Shown: positions 41,057 through 50,218, numbered from the stretch's first letter. The stretch: 64,000 nt of DNA from Thermocatellispora tengchongensis (GCF_014202315.1 NZ_JACHGN010000006.1:1-64000); one strand, 5' to 3'. Made by a program: numbers and translations. The notes: generated by a model not told the origin, from the sequence alone.

Positions 41057-42016
41057 ATGGATGTCCTGAGCGACGTCGTCGCTCTCATGCGCACCGGCAG
41101 GCCCGTATCGGCCCGGATCTCGTGGCGGGCGCCCTGGGCGCAGGCGTTCCCGCCCGCGCCCGGGTCGGCGGCCTTCCAGGTGGTCCTGCGGGGATCGTGC
41201 TGGCTCATCCCGCCCGGCGGCGGCGAACCGGTGCCGCTGAGCGTGGGCGACGTCGTGTTCCTTCCCCACGGCGACGGGTACGCCCTGGCCGACCACCCCG
41301 CCACCCCCGTGCCGCCCCCGGCGTGCGCCCCCGCGGAGGACCGCGAGCTGTTCGCGTCGGCCGCGTTCGAGGGCGACGGGGCCGAGACCGTCATGCTCTG
41401 CGGCGGATACCAGCTCGACCGCGGCCGGGCCCACCCGCTCCTGACCGGGCTGCCCGGCGTGATCCACCTGCCGGCGACGCTGGGCCGCGACGCCGAGCTG
41501 CGCGCCGCCGTGGAGCTGCTGGCGAGCGAGATCGGCCGCCCCCGGCTGGGCGCCGACACCGTCGTGACGTCCCTGCTCGACATGCTCCAGCTCTACATCC
41601 TGCGGGCCTGGTTCGACGCGCAGGGCGAGGCGTGCGCGCAGACGGGCTGGGCCGCCGCCCTCGCCGACCCGGCCGTCAGCAGGGCGCTGGACGCCATCCA
41701 CCGCGACCCCGCCCACCGCTGGACGGTCGAGTCGCTCGGCGCCCGCGCGGGCCTGTCGCGCGCCGGGTTCGCCCGCCGCTTCACCGGCCTCGTCGGCCTG
41801 CCGCCGCTGGCCTATCTGACCTGGTGGCGGCTGGCCACGGCGGCCCGGGCGCTGCGCGAGTCGGACGCCTCGGTGGCGGAGGTGGCGGCGCGGGTCGGCT
41901 ACGGCTCGGAGTTCGCCTTCAGCGCCGCGTTCAAGCGGGAGTACGGCCTGCCCCCGGGCCGGTACCGCCGCCAGGTCTGCGCCCCGGCCCCCGGGCAGGC
42001 CGCGGGCGGGTTCTAG
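41057..42016 (+). CDS. AraC-family regulator (cupin_6 type)
   Basis: A 319-residue regulator. The N-terminal cupin_6-type domain (VVLRGSCWLIP, LSVGDVVFLPHGDGYAL) is followed by the double AraC helix-turn-helix (VESLGARAGLSRAGFARRF; VAEVAARVGYGSEFAFSAAFK). This architecture is typical of regulators paired with an oxidoreductase, and the gene is divergent from the FMN reductase. The start is ATG, apparently leaderless. Confidence 0.9.
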   Translation: MDVLSDVVALMRTGRPVSARISWRAPWAQAFPPAPGSAAFQVVLRGSCWLIPPGGGEPVPLSVGDVVFLPHGDGYALADHPATPVPPPACAPAEDRELFASAAFEGDGAETVMLCGGYQLDRGRAHPLLTGLPGVIHLPATLGRDAELRAAVELLASEIGRPRLGADTVVTSLLDMLQLYILRAWFDAQGEACAQTGWAAALADPAVSRALDAIHRDPAHRWTVESLGARAGLSRAGFARRFTGLVGLPPLAYLTWWRLATAARALRESDASVAEVAARVGYGSEFAFSAAFKREYGLPPGRYRRQVCAPAPGQAAGGF

Positions 42017-42149
42017 GCGTGCTCGCGGGGTGGGGCGCGCGGCACCGGACCCCGGCCGAGGTAACGGCCCTGCCACGATGATGGAGATATTGGGTTTTAA
42101 TCCCATTTGACGTGCAGGCTGGAGCCGACGCGGATACGGGGGAGGCGGG

Positions 42150-44198
42150 ATGGCGTGGGCAGCCCGGACGGCCGCCGGGATCATGGCCGTGGTGTCGCCG
42201 GCGCTCGCGGTCGCCGCGACGCTGATCTTCGCCGGGCTTCCCGCGGAGTGGCGTCCCGAGGTGACCGCGACCCCGCAGACGGCGGCGGGGCTGACCTTCC
42301 CCGCGGTCGGCGCGTTCCTGATCGTCCACCGCCCCCGGCTCAAGCTGGCCTGGCTGATGTGCGTGGGCGGGCTCGGCGGGGCCGCGAGCGACTTCTTCCA
42401 GGCCACGATGTTGTCGGCCGCCGCCGAAGGGGACCTCGCGACGGCGGGATACCTGAGGCTCGCGGCGCAGGTCGGCTGGGCGGTGTGCGGGCTGGGGCTC
42501 GCCATGCTGCTGCCGCTGTACTCGCCCGACGGCAGGCTGCCCTCGCCGCGCTGGCGGCTCGCCGTGCTGCTGGGCGCCCTGTCCATCGGGACGGAGGCGG
42601 CGCGCCAGTTCGTCCGCCCCGACCCCTCTCCCGTGCACTACCCCTACCCCAGCGTCATCCCGAACCCCCTGCAGATCCCGGCGCTGACGCCGTACAACTC
42701 GGCGATTCTGACGGCGGCCTGGACGGGCATCTTCGTGACGCTGGCGCTGGCGGCGCTGTCGCTGCTGGTGCGCATGCGCCGGGCCGACCCGATCGGCAGG
42801 CGGCAGATCGGCTGGCCGCTGCTGGCGTTCACCGGGTACATCGTGTTCCTGCTCGGGGGCATGCTCGTGCCGGAGCTGAACTGGGTCGCGATCGCCTGGG
42901 CGGCGCTCGTGCCGGTCACGGTGGCGATCTCGGCCATGCGCTACCGGCTGTACGGCATCGACACGGTGGTCAGCCGGACCTTCGTCGCCGCCGGGCTGCT
43001 GGCCGTGGTCAGCGCGGTCTACTTCGGCGCGGGCGCGCTGTCCAGCCTGCTGGTCTCCGGCTACGACCAGGTCGCCGGGCTCGTCTCCGCCCTGCTCGCG
43101 GGCGCGTTCTTCCAGCCGCTGCGCCGGGCGCTGCAACGCGCCGTGGACCGCCTGCTCTACGGCAGGGTGGGCGACCCCCGGATGCTCGCCGACAGGCTGG
43201 TCCAGGCGGTACGCCGCGGCGATCCCGCCGAGGCGCTTGCGGCGGTGGTCGGCGTGCTGCGCGAGGGCCTGGCGGTGGAGGGCGTCGCGGTGGAGGTGGC
43301 CGACGGCGAGCCCGCCTACGTGGACAGCGGGCACGTCGGCGCGTCCCCGCGGGAGGTGCCGCTGGTCTGGCACGGCGAGCGGGTGGGACGCCTGCTGGTC
43401 GGCCCGCCCAGCCCGCGCCGCTTCCCCGCCGCGCACAACGAGCGGGTGCTCGCCACGCTGATCCCGTACGCGGCCGACGTGGCGCATGCCGTACGGATGG
43501 CGGCCGACCTGCAGCGCTCCAGGGAGCGCATCCTGGCCGCCCGCGAGGAGGAGCGCCGGCGGCTGCGCCGCGACCTGCACGACGGCCTGGGCCAGAGCCT
43601 GAGCGCGATGGCCATGACGCTCAACATGGCCCGCCTCAACCTCAAGGACTCGCCCGAGGCGGCCGATGAGCTGCTGCGCGACCTGCACGCCGGCATGGAC
43701 TCCGTCGCCGGAGACATCCGGCAGCTCGTGTACGGCCTGCGCCCGCCCGCGCTGGACGACCTCGGCCTGGCCGGCGCCGTACGGGCGCTGGCCGAGAGGG
43801 CCGGCGGGCCCGCCGCGGAGGTGACCGTCGAGGGCGATCTGGACGACCTGCCGGCCGCGGTCGAGGTGGCCGTGTACCGGATCGCGCAGGAGGCGCTGAC
43901 CAACGTCCGGCGGCACGCGCGGGCGAGCCGGGCCGAGGTCGTGCTGCGCCGCGAGCCGGCCGCGCTGCGCCTGCTGGTCGCCGACGACGGCGCGGGCCTG
44001 CCGCCGGACCGCCGCGCGGGCGTCGGCCTGTCCTCCATGCGCGAGCGCACCGCCGAGCTCGGCGGCATCTGCCTCATCACCGGCGAGCCCGGGGCGGGCA
44101 CCACCGTGGAGGTCATGCTCCCCGTCCCCGCGTCCGCCGCCACCTCGCCGCCACGGCATTACCAGACGGCTCCAACCGGCACGCAAGCGGGCCCCTGA
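42150..44198 (+). CDS. Orphan NarL-type sensor histidine kinase
   Basis: A 682-residue kinase. About eight transmembrane helices lie in residues 1-310, followed by a GAF-like segment. The HisKA_3 motif REEERRRLRRDLHDGLGQ has His477, and the HATPase domain carries NVRRHA and DDGAGL. The C-terminal 25 residues are an uncommon low-complexity tail. Kinases of this class work with LuxR-type response regulators, but none is adjacent. The start follows GGGGGAGGCGGG. The 133-base leader includes an AT-rich ATTGGGTTTTAATCCCATT near 42090 that may belong to a promoter or operator. Confidence 0.9.
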   Translation: MAWAARTAAGIMAVVSPALAVAATLIFAGLPAEWRPEVTATPQTAAGLTFPAVGAFLIVHRPRLKLAWLMCVGGLGGAASDFFQATMLSAAAEGDLATAGYLRLAAQVGWAVCGLGLAMLLPLYSPDGRLPSPRWRLAVLLGALSIGTEAARQFVRPDPSPVHYPYPSVIPNPLQIPALTPYNSAILTAAWTGIFVTLALAALSLLVRMRRADPIGRRQIGWPLLAFTGYIVFLLGGMLVPELNWVAIAWAALVPVTVAISAMRYRLYGIDTVVSRTFVAAGLLAVVSAVYFGAGALSSLLVSGYDQVAGLVSALLAGAFFQPLRRALQRAVDRLLYGRVGDPRMLADRLVQAVRRGDPAEALAAVVGVLREGLAVEGVAVEVADGEPAYVDSGHVGASPREVPLVWHGERVGRLLVGPPSPRRFPAAHNERVLATLIPYAADVAHAVRMAADLQRSRERILAAREEERRRLRRDLHDGLGQSLSAMAMTLNMARLNLKDSPEAADELLRDLHAGMDSVAGDIRQLVYGLRPPALDDLGLAGAVRALAERAGGPAAEVTVEGDLDDLPAAVEVAVYRIAQEALTNVRRHARASRAEVVLRREPAALRLLVADDGAGLPPDRRAGVGLSSMRERTAELGGICLITGEPGAGTTVEVMLPVPASAATSPPRHYQTAPTGTQAGP

Positions 44199-44210
44199 AT
44201 CCTTGCGATC

Positions 44211-44795
44211 ATGAAGATCGCGAGAATGTCCCTTGTGGCGCTCATGGCGGGCGCCCTCACGGGATGCACCTTTTCCACGTCCACCGACGACGACCTGGCC
44301 GCCATCGTGGAGGACGCGAACCCGGCACCTCCCTCCGCGACGCAGGGGACGAAGACCCCCGGCACGTTCGGCGAGCCGTTCGCGCCCCAGATCCGCACCA
44401 TGGATTTGGAGTCGGCCACCCCGGCCGTCGAGGCGCTGAAGATCCCGGACGGAACGCACCACACCTTCAGCGGCGACCAGCTCACCGTGACCTACAAGAA
44501 CGACTCCCTCCTGCAGACGTTGTCGGCCACCGGGGGCCAGGCGCAGGTGAGCGACATCAAGGGCGCCCTGGACTCGCTCACGGCACAGGCCCCGCCGGTG
44601 GAGAACGCGACGACGGAGTGGGTCTACGTGAGCTCCGGCCCGGCCCCCGCCGCGGCGGCCTGCCAGAACTACGAGGGCGGCACCCACTGCTACTGGGTGG
44701 ACACCGACACCGTGGGCTACCTGAACGCGACCTCGGGGACCGGCGTGTCCATCGGCGAGGTCAGGACCGCGCTGGAGGGCGTGGAGGGGAGCTGA
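44211..44795 (+). CDS. Putative lipoprotein of unknown function
   Basis: A 194-residue exported protein. The signal ends in a lipobox (LTGC, Cys19). The mature part has an acidic, Pro-rich linker and a domain with two cysteines (ACQNYEGGTHCYW) that could pair. I do not recognise the family. It starts 12 bases after the histidine kinase and may be cotranscribed with it, which would make it a candidate sensor accessory. The SD is weak. Confidence 0.72.
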   Translation: MKIARMSLVALMAGALTGCTFSTSTDDDLAAIVEDANPAPPSATQGTKTPGTFGEPFAPQIRTMDLESATPAVEALKIPDGTHHTFSGDQLTVTYKNDSLLQTLSATGGQAQVSDIKGALDSLTAQAPPVENATTEWVYVSSGPAPAAAACQNYEGGTHCYWVDTDTVGYLNATSGTGVSIGEVRTALEGVEGS

Positions 44796-44883
44796 CGCAC
44801 CCGCCCGCCGCCCGTCCCGGTCATCGGGGCGGGGGCGCCGGAGGGGACGACCGATCCGCTCCGCCCCTGGCTACGCTGGGCGG

Positions 44884-45792
44884 ATGGACGTCCAGCAGCT
44901 CCGGTACTTCGTGGCGGTGGCCGAGGAACTCCACTTCGGCCGGGCCGCCGAGCGGCTGCACGTGACGTCCTCCCCGCTCAGCCGGCGCATCCGCGAGCTG
45001 GAGCGGGAGCTCGGCCGCGAGCTGTTCGACCGCCGCCACCACCGGGTCGAGCTGACCCCCTTCGGGCGCACCTTCCTCGAACCCGCCCGCGACGTCCTGG
45101 CCCGCTTCGACGCCCTGCCGCGGCTCGCCGCCCCCGCGCCCCAGGCGCCGCCCGCGCCGCCGGTCGTGCGGGTGGGGGCCACGCCGCTGGCCCCCACCGA
45201 CGTCCTGGACCTGGTCCTGGAGACCTTCGAGAAGGTGAGCCCGGGGGCCGGGCTGCCGCTGACCCTGGAGCCGTCGGCCGGGCTGCTCGCCCTGATGGCC
45301 GCGCGCAAGCTGGACATCGCCGTCGTGCACCTGCCGGTGCGCGACCCCGGTCTCCGCGCTCTCGCGCTCGCCGAGTACCGCTTCGCCGTCGCCATGCGCC
45401 CCGGCGACCCCCTCGCGGGCCGCGCGGAGCTGACCGTCGGCGACCTCGCCGGCCGCGAGATGCTGCTGCCCTCGCCCAAGGTGCACCCGCTGGTGATGAA
45501 CGGGCTGCGCGAGCACCTGCGCAGGGGCGGCGTCACCCGCCTCCGCGAACTGCCGCACAACGACGTGGTCCAGATCGCCGCGCACGTCGCCCACTCCCGC
45601 GCCCTGGCGCTGGCCACCCCCGGCACGCTGCGCGGGCGCGTCCTCGTCGAGTCGGGCCTGGTCCTGGTGCCGCTGGACGACCCGGATCTGCGCTTCCGGC
45701 TCGGCGTCGTCTGGCCCGAGGGCGCGGAGGCGCACGGCGGCCCGCTGGCCGAGGCCATCGCGGTTCTCCGCGACCGCGCCCTCGCCCCCTGA
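44884..45792 (+). CDS. LysR-family transcriptional regulator
   Basis: A 302-residue LysR protein. The N-terminal winged helix (LRYFVAVAEELHFGRAAERLHVTSSPLSRRI) is canonical and residues 90-300 form the periplasmic-binding-protein-like effector domain. No divergent partner gene is present, so the target is unknown. A 32-bp tandem repeat begins exactly at its stop codon. Confidence 0.92.
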   Translation: MDVQQLRYFVAVAEELHFGRAAERLHVTSSPLSRRIRELERELGRELFDRRHHRVELTPFGRTFLEPARDVLARFDALPRLAAPAPQAPPAPPVVRVGATPLAPTDVLDLVLETFEKVSPGAGLPLTLEPSAGLLALMAARKLDIAVVHLPVRDPGLRALALAEYRFAVAMRPGDPLAGRAELTVGDLAGREMLLPSPKVHPLVMNGLREHLRRGGVTRLRELPHNDVVQIAAHVAHSRALALATPGTLRGRVLVESGLVLVPLDDPDLRFRLGVVWPEGAEAHGGPLAEAIAVLRDRALAP

Positions 45793-45877
45793 CGCACCTC
45801 CTGCGGCCGGGCCAGGCACTGTGACGCACGCCCTGCGGCCGGCCTCGGCACTCTGACGCACGCCCTGCGGCCGGGCC
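45790..45877 (+). repeat. 32-bp tandem repeat starting at the LysR stop codon
   Basis: Units at 45790-45821 and 45822-45853 and a partial at 45854-45877 each begin TGACGCAC and continue CTGCGGCCGG. The first TGA is the LysR stop. The repeats sit in the 301-base gene-free stretch 45793-46093; the rest of that gap holds only the likely promoter of the next gene, with an AGGAG SD at 46081. Confidence 0.85.
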
Positions 45878-46093
45878 CGCTCGCGGCGCTCGGGCCAGGC
45901 CCGCGACCGGTGTGCGGACGTGTCGCACAGCCCCGTCCGGCTTCTCCGCCGGACCGTGGATTTATGCGCGGTGCCGGGCCACGGCCCCCGGTTACGTTTC
46001 GCGGCGTGCGCGGGCCGGCCGCACTTCGAGCCGGACGCGCGCCCGCGCCGTCGGCGCGGGGAATCGCGATCACCACGTACAGGAGACTCACGC

Positions 46094-46594
46094 ATGCACA
46101 TGTTCACATCCGCGGCGCTCGGGATGGCGCGCCGTACCTGGGTGCGCGTCGCGGCGGCCGTCGCCGTGGCGCTGGGGGCCGGGCTGCTGGTGGCGGGCAA
46201 CGCCGCCCCGGCGCAGGCCGCGCCCCCAGAGGTGATCAGCCGGTGGAACAACCACCGCGTCCACACCGGCTCGCTACTGAACCTGAACAACTTCACCGGG
46301 TTCTCCGGCAAGTACACGATCACCGCCAAGACGCACGCCCACAACACCGGGAACAGCACGATCAACTACACCTGCACTCTCAGCGCGGAAGGCGGTGCCG
46401 ACACCGACTTCACCGAGGTGACCCTCGGCCCCGGCGCGAAGGAGAGCATCGTGGTCCACGTCGTGCACGACTTCACCGGCACCGGGATGCTCGCGTTCGG
46501 CTGCACCAAGCCGGCCGGCACCGCCACGGTGAACCTCAACCAGATCAAGCTCACCGCGATCAAGGTCAACACCCTGGACAACCAGCCGTTCTGA
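46094..46594 (+). CDS. Secreted protein of unknown function
   Basis: A 166-residue protein with a signal peptide (MHMFTSAALGMARRTW then a hydrophobic stretch, cleavage near AQAA, residue 42). The mature ~124 residues are rich in Thr, Asn and Val and probably form a beta-sandwich, with two cysteines (YTCTLS, FGCTKP) that could form a disulfide. I recognise no specific family. ATG at 46094 lies eight bases after AGGAG. It is monocistronic. Confidence 0.78.
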   Translation: MHMFTSAALGMARRTWVRVAAAVAVALGAGLLVAGNAAPAQAAPPEVISRWNNHRVHTGSLLNLNNFTGFSGKYTITAKTHAHNTGNSTINYTCTLSAEGGADTDFTEVTLGPGAKESIVVHVVHDFTGTGMLAFGCTKPAGTATVNLNQIKLTAIKVNTLDNQPF

Positions 46595-46938
46595 CGGCGG
46601 CGGCGAGCCGCGGCGGCCCGTCCCCCCTCCCGCGGGGCGCGGGCCGCCGTGCCGTCGGCCGGGCGCGGGCGGGGGAAGAGGCACGGGGGACACGCGACGG
46701 GATCGGACGCCGCCTGCCGGCGGAGCCGGGCCCGCTGTCGCACCGCTTCCACACCAGCGGCCGGCTCCTCCTGGAACCACCCGCTGACACCCGTCCGGGG
46801 CGTGCGGGGACCGGGCCGGCGGCCCCATGGCGCGGGAACCCGACCGGAAGGACTCGGCAAAGCATCGGCGCGCGTCCGATACCCGCGACGGGCCCGGGGC
46901 AGACGGACACCACGCATCCGGAAGTGGGGGTGGTCGCC
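46595..46938. other. Gene-free stretch before the small membrane protein
   Basis: These 344 bases contain no convincing gene. All open frames here lack domain-like sequence and start signals. The GC-rich start (46596-46625) could form a terminator, but no clean stem stands out. Confidence 0.5.
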
Positions 46939-47187
46939 ATGGCCGCGACATCGGCCGCCGCGGCAGTCACAGCGGGCGGGCGCAGGGAGGTGCGGCTGCC
47001 GCTGATCGGTTCCGTCACCGTGCCGCCGCCGGACCGCCTGGTCTTCTACGCGGCCCTGGGCGCGCTCGCCGCACTGGAGATCATCGACTGGCCCGTCGCG
47101 CTGGTCGTGGGCGCGGGCCACTTCCTGGCCGAGCAGCACCGCTCCCAGATCCTGCGCGAACTCGGGGAGGCCGCCGAGGCCGTGTGA
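46939..47187 (+). CDS. Conserved small membrane protein
   Basis: An 82-residue protein. After a short Ala/basic head, LPLIGSVTVPPPDRLVFYAALGALAALEIIDWPVALVVGAGHFL forms one or two membrane helices, and an amphipathic tail follows (HRSQILRELGEAAEAV). Small proteins with the P-L-I-G, P-P-P and E-W-P-V-A pattern recur in actinobacteria, but their function is unknown to me. ATG at 46939 is preceded by GGGGGTGG; a GTG upstream is possible. Confidence 0.68.
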   Translation: MAATSAAAAVTAGGRREVRLPLIGSVTVPPPDRLVFYAALGALAALEIIDWPVALVVGAGHFLAEQHRSQILRELGEAAEAV

Positions 47188-47239
47188 CGTCACCCGGCCC
47201 GTCCGGTACGGGGGCCGCCTGCGAGCGCGGCGGCCCGGT

Positions 47240-47761
47240 CTACCGCTCCGCCCGAACCGGCCCCGCGTCCGGCCGCACGGCTCCCTCGCCGGGCGGCGGT
47301 TCCGCCTCGTGCCGGATCGTGAAGCCCTCGCGGCCGTCGAAGGTCACGGTATGGACCGCGTCGAAGCCGTCCGAGGGCCGGGGACGGCGCAGGCGCTTGA
47401 AGGTGGCGCGCACGCCGACCTCGGGCACCCGGGCGCGGCCGGTCCGCAGGGCGTTGCGCGCCAGCGAGGCGGCCAGGTCGGGCGGGAACCAGTAGGCGAT
47501 CACCCGGGCGCCGTGCTCCCGGGCGGCCACGATGAGCGGGCTCCACTCCTCGGGGGAGGGGTTGGTGTTGTCCACCGCCACGTCCCGCCCCGCCTCCAGG
47601 GCCTCGGCGATCATCCTGAGCTGGCGCCGCTGGGGGCGGCGGGCGTTGGGGAAGGCGTCCTTGCTCACGTGGATGTGCGTCGCCGCCAGGCAGCGGTGGT
47701 AGAAGGCGGACTTGCCCGACGCCTGCAACCCGACCAGGACGGCCACCTCCGGAGCCCTCAT
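47240..47761 (-). CDS. P-loop ATPase/kinase, polynucleotide-kinase-like
   Basis: A 173-residue AAA_33-type protein. The Walker A loop GLQASGKS is at residues 11-18, a lid-like arginine-rich segment follows (ARRPQRRQL), and VAVDNTNPSPEEW is the motif of the T4 polynucleotide kinase-like family. Members phosphorylate nucleic acid ends or small molecules, and some accompany RNA-repair genes. No ligase or phosphatase adjoins, so a role cannot be assigned. Confidence 0.82.
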   Translation of the reverse strand: MRAPEVAVLVGLQASGKSAFYHRCLAATHIHVSKDAFPNARRPQRRQLRMIAEALEAGRDVAVDNTNPSPEEWSPLIVAAREHGARVIAYWFPPDLAASLARNALRTGRARVPEVGVRATFKRLRRPRPSDGFDAVHTVTFDGREGFTIRHEAEPPPGEGAVRPDAGPVRAER

Positions 47762-47874
47762 GCCGACCGCCTCCCCACACCGGACAGCCTATGGCGGAAC
47801 CGGAGGCCCGCCCTTCCTGTCACGGTTTGACGGCGGTCAGCCTGGAGTGCGGCATCCAGTCGTTATGGTGTCCT

Positions 47875-47889
47875 TTGAAATGATTATCG
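47875..47889. promoter_or_regulatory. Zur/Fur-like box
   Basis: TTGAAATGATTATCG matches the actinobacterial Zur consensus TGAAAATGATTTTCA at 11 of 15 positions, including the central ATGATT. It lies 20 bases upstream of the methyltransferase start, over the likely promoter, and is AT-rich in a 75% GC background. Confidence 0.5.
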
Positions 47890-47908
47890 CTTTCGTAAGG
47901 ACGGTGCC

Positions 47909-48637
47909 ATGACCGAGGAGTACCGCCACTCCGCCGAGTTCATCGACATCATGATCGCCCCGCACTGGCAGGCGTACGGCCCGGTGCTCACCGAGGCGCT
48001 GCGCGGGGCCCCGGCCGGGCCCGTGGTGGACCTCGGCGCGGGCGGCGGGCACGGCACCCGGGTGATCGCCCAGGCCCTGCCCGAGGCCGAGATCCTGGCC
48101 GTCGAGCCCACCCCCGGGCTGCGCGCGGTGCTGCTGGCCCGGGTGAACGAGGACGCGGGGCTGCGCGAGCGGGTGACCGTGCTGCCGGAGGGCTTCCCGC
48201 AGGCGCGGCTCCCCGGCCGGTTGGGCGCGCTGGTCGCGATGAGCGTCATCGGCCACTTCGACCCCGCGGATCGGGGCGGCATGTGGGACCTCCTCGCCGA
48301 ACGGCTCGCCCCGGGCGGCCGCGCGGTGCTGAACCTGCAGCCCCCGGCCGAGGCCGTGGCGGTGCCGGAGGCGCAGATGGCCGACGTACGCGTCGGGCGG
48401 CGGGCGTACCGGGGCTGGGGCCGGGCAGAGCCGGCCGGTGCCGGCAAGGTGGTCTGGCACATGACCTACCGCGTCTACCAGGACGAGGAGCTGGTGCAGG
48501 AGGTCCAGGTGGACTACGACTGGTGGGTGCTCGGCGAGGAGCGGCTGAAGGAGGAACTGGCCCTGCGCGATCTCACCGCGTCCCCGGCCGGCCCGGCCGA
48601 GCTCGGCGTGTACGTCGTCACCCGCTCCCGCCTCTGA
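47909..48637 (+). CDS. Class I SAM-dependent methyltransferase
   Basis: A 242-residue methyltransferase. The SAM-binding motif I is VVDLGAGGGHGTR (residues 39-51), the acidic residue of motif II is in ILAVEPTPGLRA, and GHFDPADRGGMWDLLAERLAPGGR covers motifs IV-V. The C-terminal part is specific and contains DYDWWVLGEERL. The substrate is unknown. The ATG follows AAGGACG. A Zur/Fur-like box directly upstream suggests control by zinc or iron. Confidence 0.88.
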   Translation: MTEEYRHSAEFIDIMIAPHWQAYGPVLTEALRGAPAGPVVDLGAGGGHGTRVIAQALPEAEILAVEPTPGLRAVLLARVNEDAGLRERVTVLPEGFPQARLPGRLGALVAMSVIGHFDPADRGGMWDLLAERLAPGGRAVLNLQPPAEAVAVPEAQMADVRVGRRAYRGWGRAEPAGAGKVVWHMTYRVYQDEELVQEVQVDYDWWVLGEERLKEELALRDLTASPAGPAELGVYVVTRSRL

Positions 48638-48681
48638 GCGTCGCCCTCGGCCCGCCGGGGCTTCCCGGACGTCCGGCCCCG

Positions 48682-49995
48682 CTACCTGACCCCGCGGATC
48701 GGCGCGATCAGGACGGCCCCGAGGAGGCCGGTGATCGCGCCGAAGGTGAACAGGGCGGCGAAGTTCTGCGGGGCCGCCGCCGTGGCGCCGATCGCGAGGA
48801 TCGCCGGGGCCACGGCCGGCACGATCGAGCTGGGCAGGGTGCTGGCGATGTTCATCAGGCCGAGGTCCTTGGCCGGGTTCGCCGGGTCGGGCAGGATCTG
48901 GGTCACGAGCGCGATGTCCACCGCGAAGTAGACGCCCTGGCCGAGCCCGACGACGCCGATCGCGAACAGGAAGAACGGGAAGGAGGTCGCGAAGGCGGCG
49001 AGCAGCAGCCCCACCGCGAAGATCAGCGCGGCGGCGATGACGAAGGGCTTGCGCCGTCCGACCCGGTCGGAGACCCGGCCCGCGATGGGCGCGAAGACGA
49101 GCGCGGCGGCCGTGAGCACCAGCGTCGAGAGGAAGACGGCCTCGGCGACCCGCTCGGGCGGGAAGCGCAGCACGATCATCAGGTAGAACGCCTGGTACGC
49201 CTGGATCGCCGCCACCCCGGAGAACAGCAGCAGGCGGCTCAGCCAGGCCCAGGCGAAGGCCGGGCTGCGGCGCGGGTTCACCCAGAAGGTGCCGAGGAGG
49301 TCCGTCCAGCCGAAGGGGGGACGCCTGTCCGCGGGCAGCCGCGGGTCGCGCAGCGTGAGCGAGAACAGCAGGCACCCCGCCACGCCGATGCCCGCGGGGA
49401 GCAGGATCATCGCCGGCAGGTTCGGCGAGACCAGTTGCGCGACGAACAGCCCGGCGACCGCGCCGAGCGGGAGGCTCAGCCCGACGATCGCCGAGGCGGG
49501 CCCGCGCCGGTCGGGCGCGAGCTGGTCCGGGATGACCGCCGTGAGCGCGACCGTGGCCGAGCTGAACCCGATCGCGGTGACCACGCCCGCGGCCGTCAGC
49601 GTCGCCGTGCCGGTGGCCGTGAGCATGCCCGCCGCGCCGGCCGCGAACAGCACGGCGCCCAGCAGGAGGAAGGGGCGGCGCCGGCCGAGCCGCCCGGTGG
49701 CGCGGTCGCTGAGCCTGCCGAACACCGGGAAGGCGATCAGCGAGCACAGGGCCCCGACGCTGGCCACGATGGAGACCACGGTGGTGGCGCCGCGCGGATC
49801 GATCTCCGTCGCCTTGATCGACAGCGTCAGCACGAGCGGGACGAGGTTCGCCATCGCGGTGCCGATGGCGGCGAAGCCCAGGCCGAACAGGAACCCGCTG
49901 CGCGGGCCCGGCCCGCCGCCGGGAGGGGCGGTGTCGTCCAGGGTGGACACTGCGGGGTCCGGCCGGCTCTCGCCGTGGTGGAAGGACGTGGTCAT
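48682..49995 (-). CDS. MFS transporter, sugar/glycoside type
   Basis: A 437-residue carrier with 12 helices. The conserved loops GRLSDRATGRLGRRRPFLL (after helix 2) and GRVSDRVGRRKPFVI (after helix 8) are those of the GPH-like/SLC45-like sugar carriers. It is divergent from a cytosolic GH3 glycosidase, so it probably imports a glycoside for that enzyme. A long inverted repeat lies between the two genes. AAAGGTG precedes the ATG. Confidence 0.88.
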   Translation of the reverse strand: MTTSFHHGESRPDPAVSTLDDTAPPGGGPGPRSGFLFGLGFAAIGTAMANLVPLVLTLSIKATEIDPRGATTVVSIVASVGALCSLIAFPVFGRLSDRATGRLGRRRPFLLLGAVLFAAGAAGMLTATGTATLTAAGVVTAIGFSSATVALTAVIPDQLAPDRRGPASAIVGLSLPLGAVAGLFVAQLVSPNLPAMILLPAGIGVAGCLLFSLTLRDPRLPADRRPPFGWTDLLGTFWVNPRRSPAFAWAWLSRLLLFSGVAAIQAYQAFYLMIVLRFPPERVAEAVFLSTLVLTAAALVFAPIAGRVSDRVGRRKPFVIAAALIFAVGLLLAAFATSFPFFLFAIGVVGLGQGVYFAVDIALVTQILPDPANPAKDLGLMNIASTLPSSIVPAVAPAILAIGATAAAPQNFAALFTFGAITGLLGAVLIAPIRGVR

Positions 49996-50102
49996 CGGGG
50001 GGCACCTTTCGCCTCGCGGTCAGTCACCGGCGGGCGCTGGACGCCGCGCCGGCGGACTTGCCGGGGAGAATGACAGCGGGCCGCCGGCAGGTTAAGGGGC
50101 GA

Positions 50103-50175
50103 TGCCAATCAATGGAACGCCGATCCGCCGGTGGGCGGGGTGCGGCCGGCCGGATCGGCGTGCCATTGGTTGGCA
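50103..50175. promoter_or_regulatory. Long inverted repeat between MFS and GH3 genes
   Basis: The left arm 50103-50131 begins TGCCAATCAATGG and the right arm 50146-50175 ends CCATTGGTTGGCA. The arms pair over about 27 of 29-30 positions, with two mismatches and one extra base, around a 14-base loop. It may be a pair of operator sites for both divergent genes, or a stem in the GH3 leader 44 bases before its start codon. Confidence 0.7.
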
Positions 50176-50218
50176 CGGCGCTGGGTGACCGGGGCGGCCC
50201 GGGGCCATGCTCGTGCCC

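Noticed and set aside
40226-42586. Very long minus-strand reading frame (786 codons)
   Set aside because: It lies antisense to the FAD enzyme's end, the AraC gene and the kinase start, and shows no domain. It is a by-product of high GC content.
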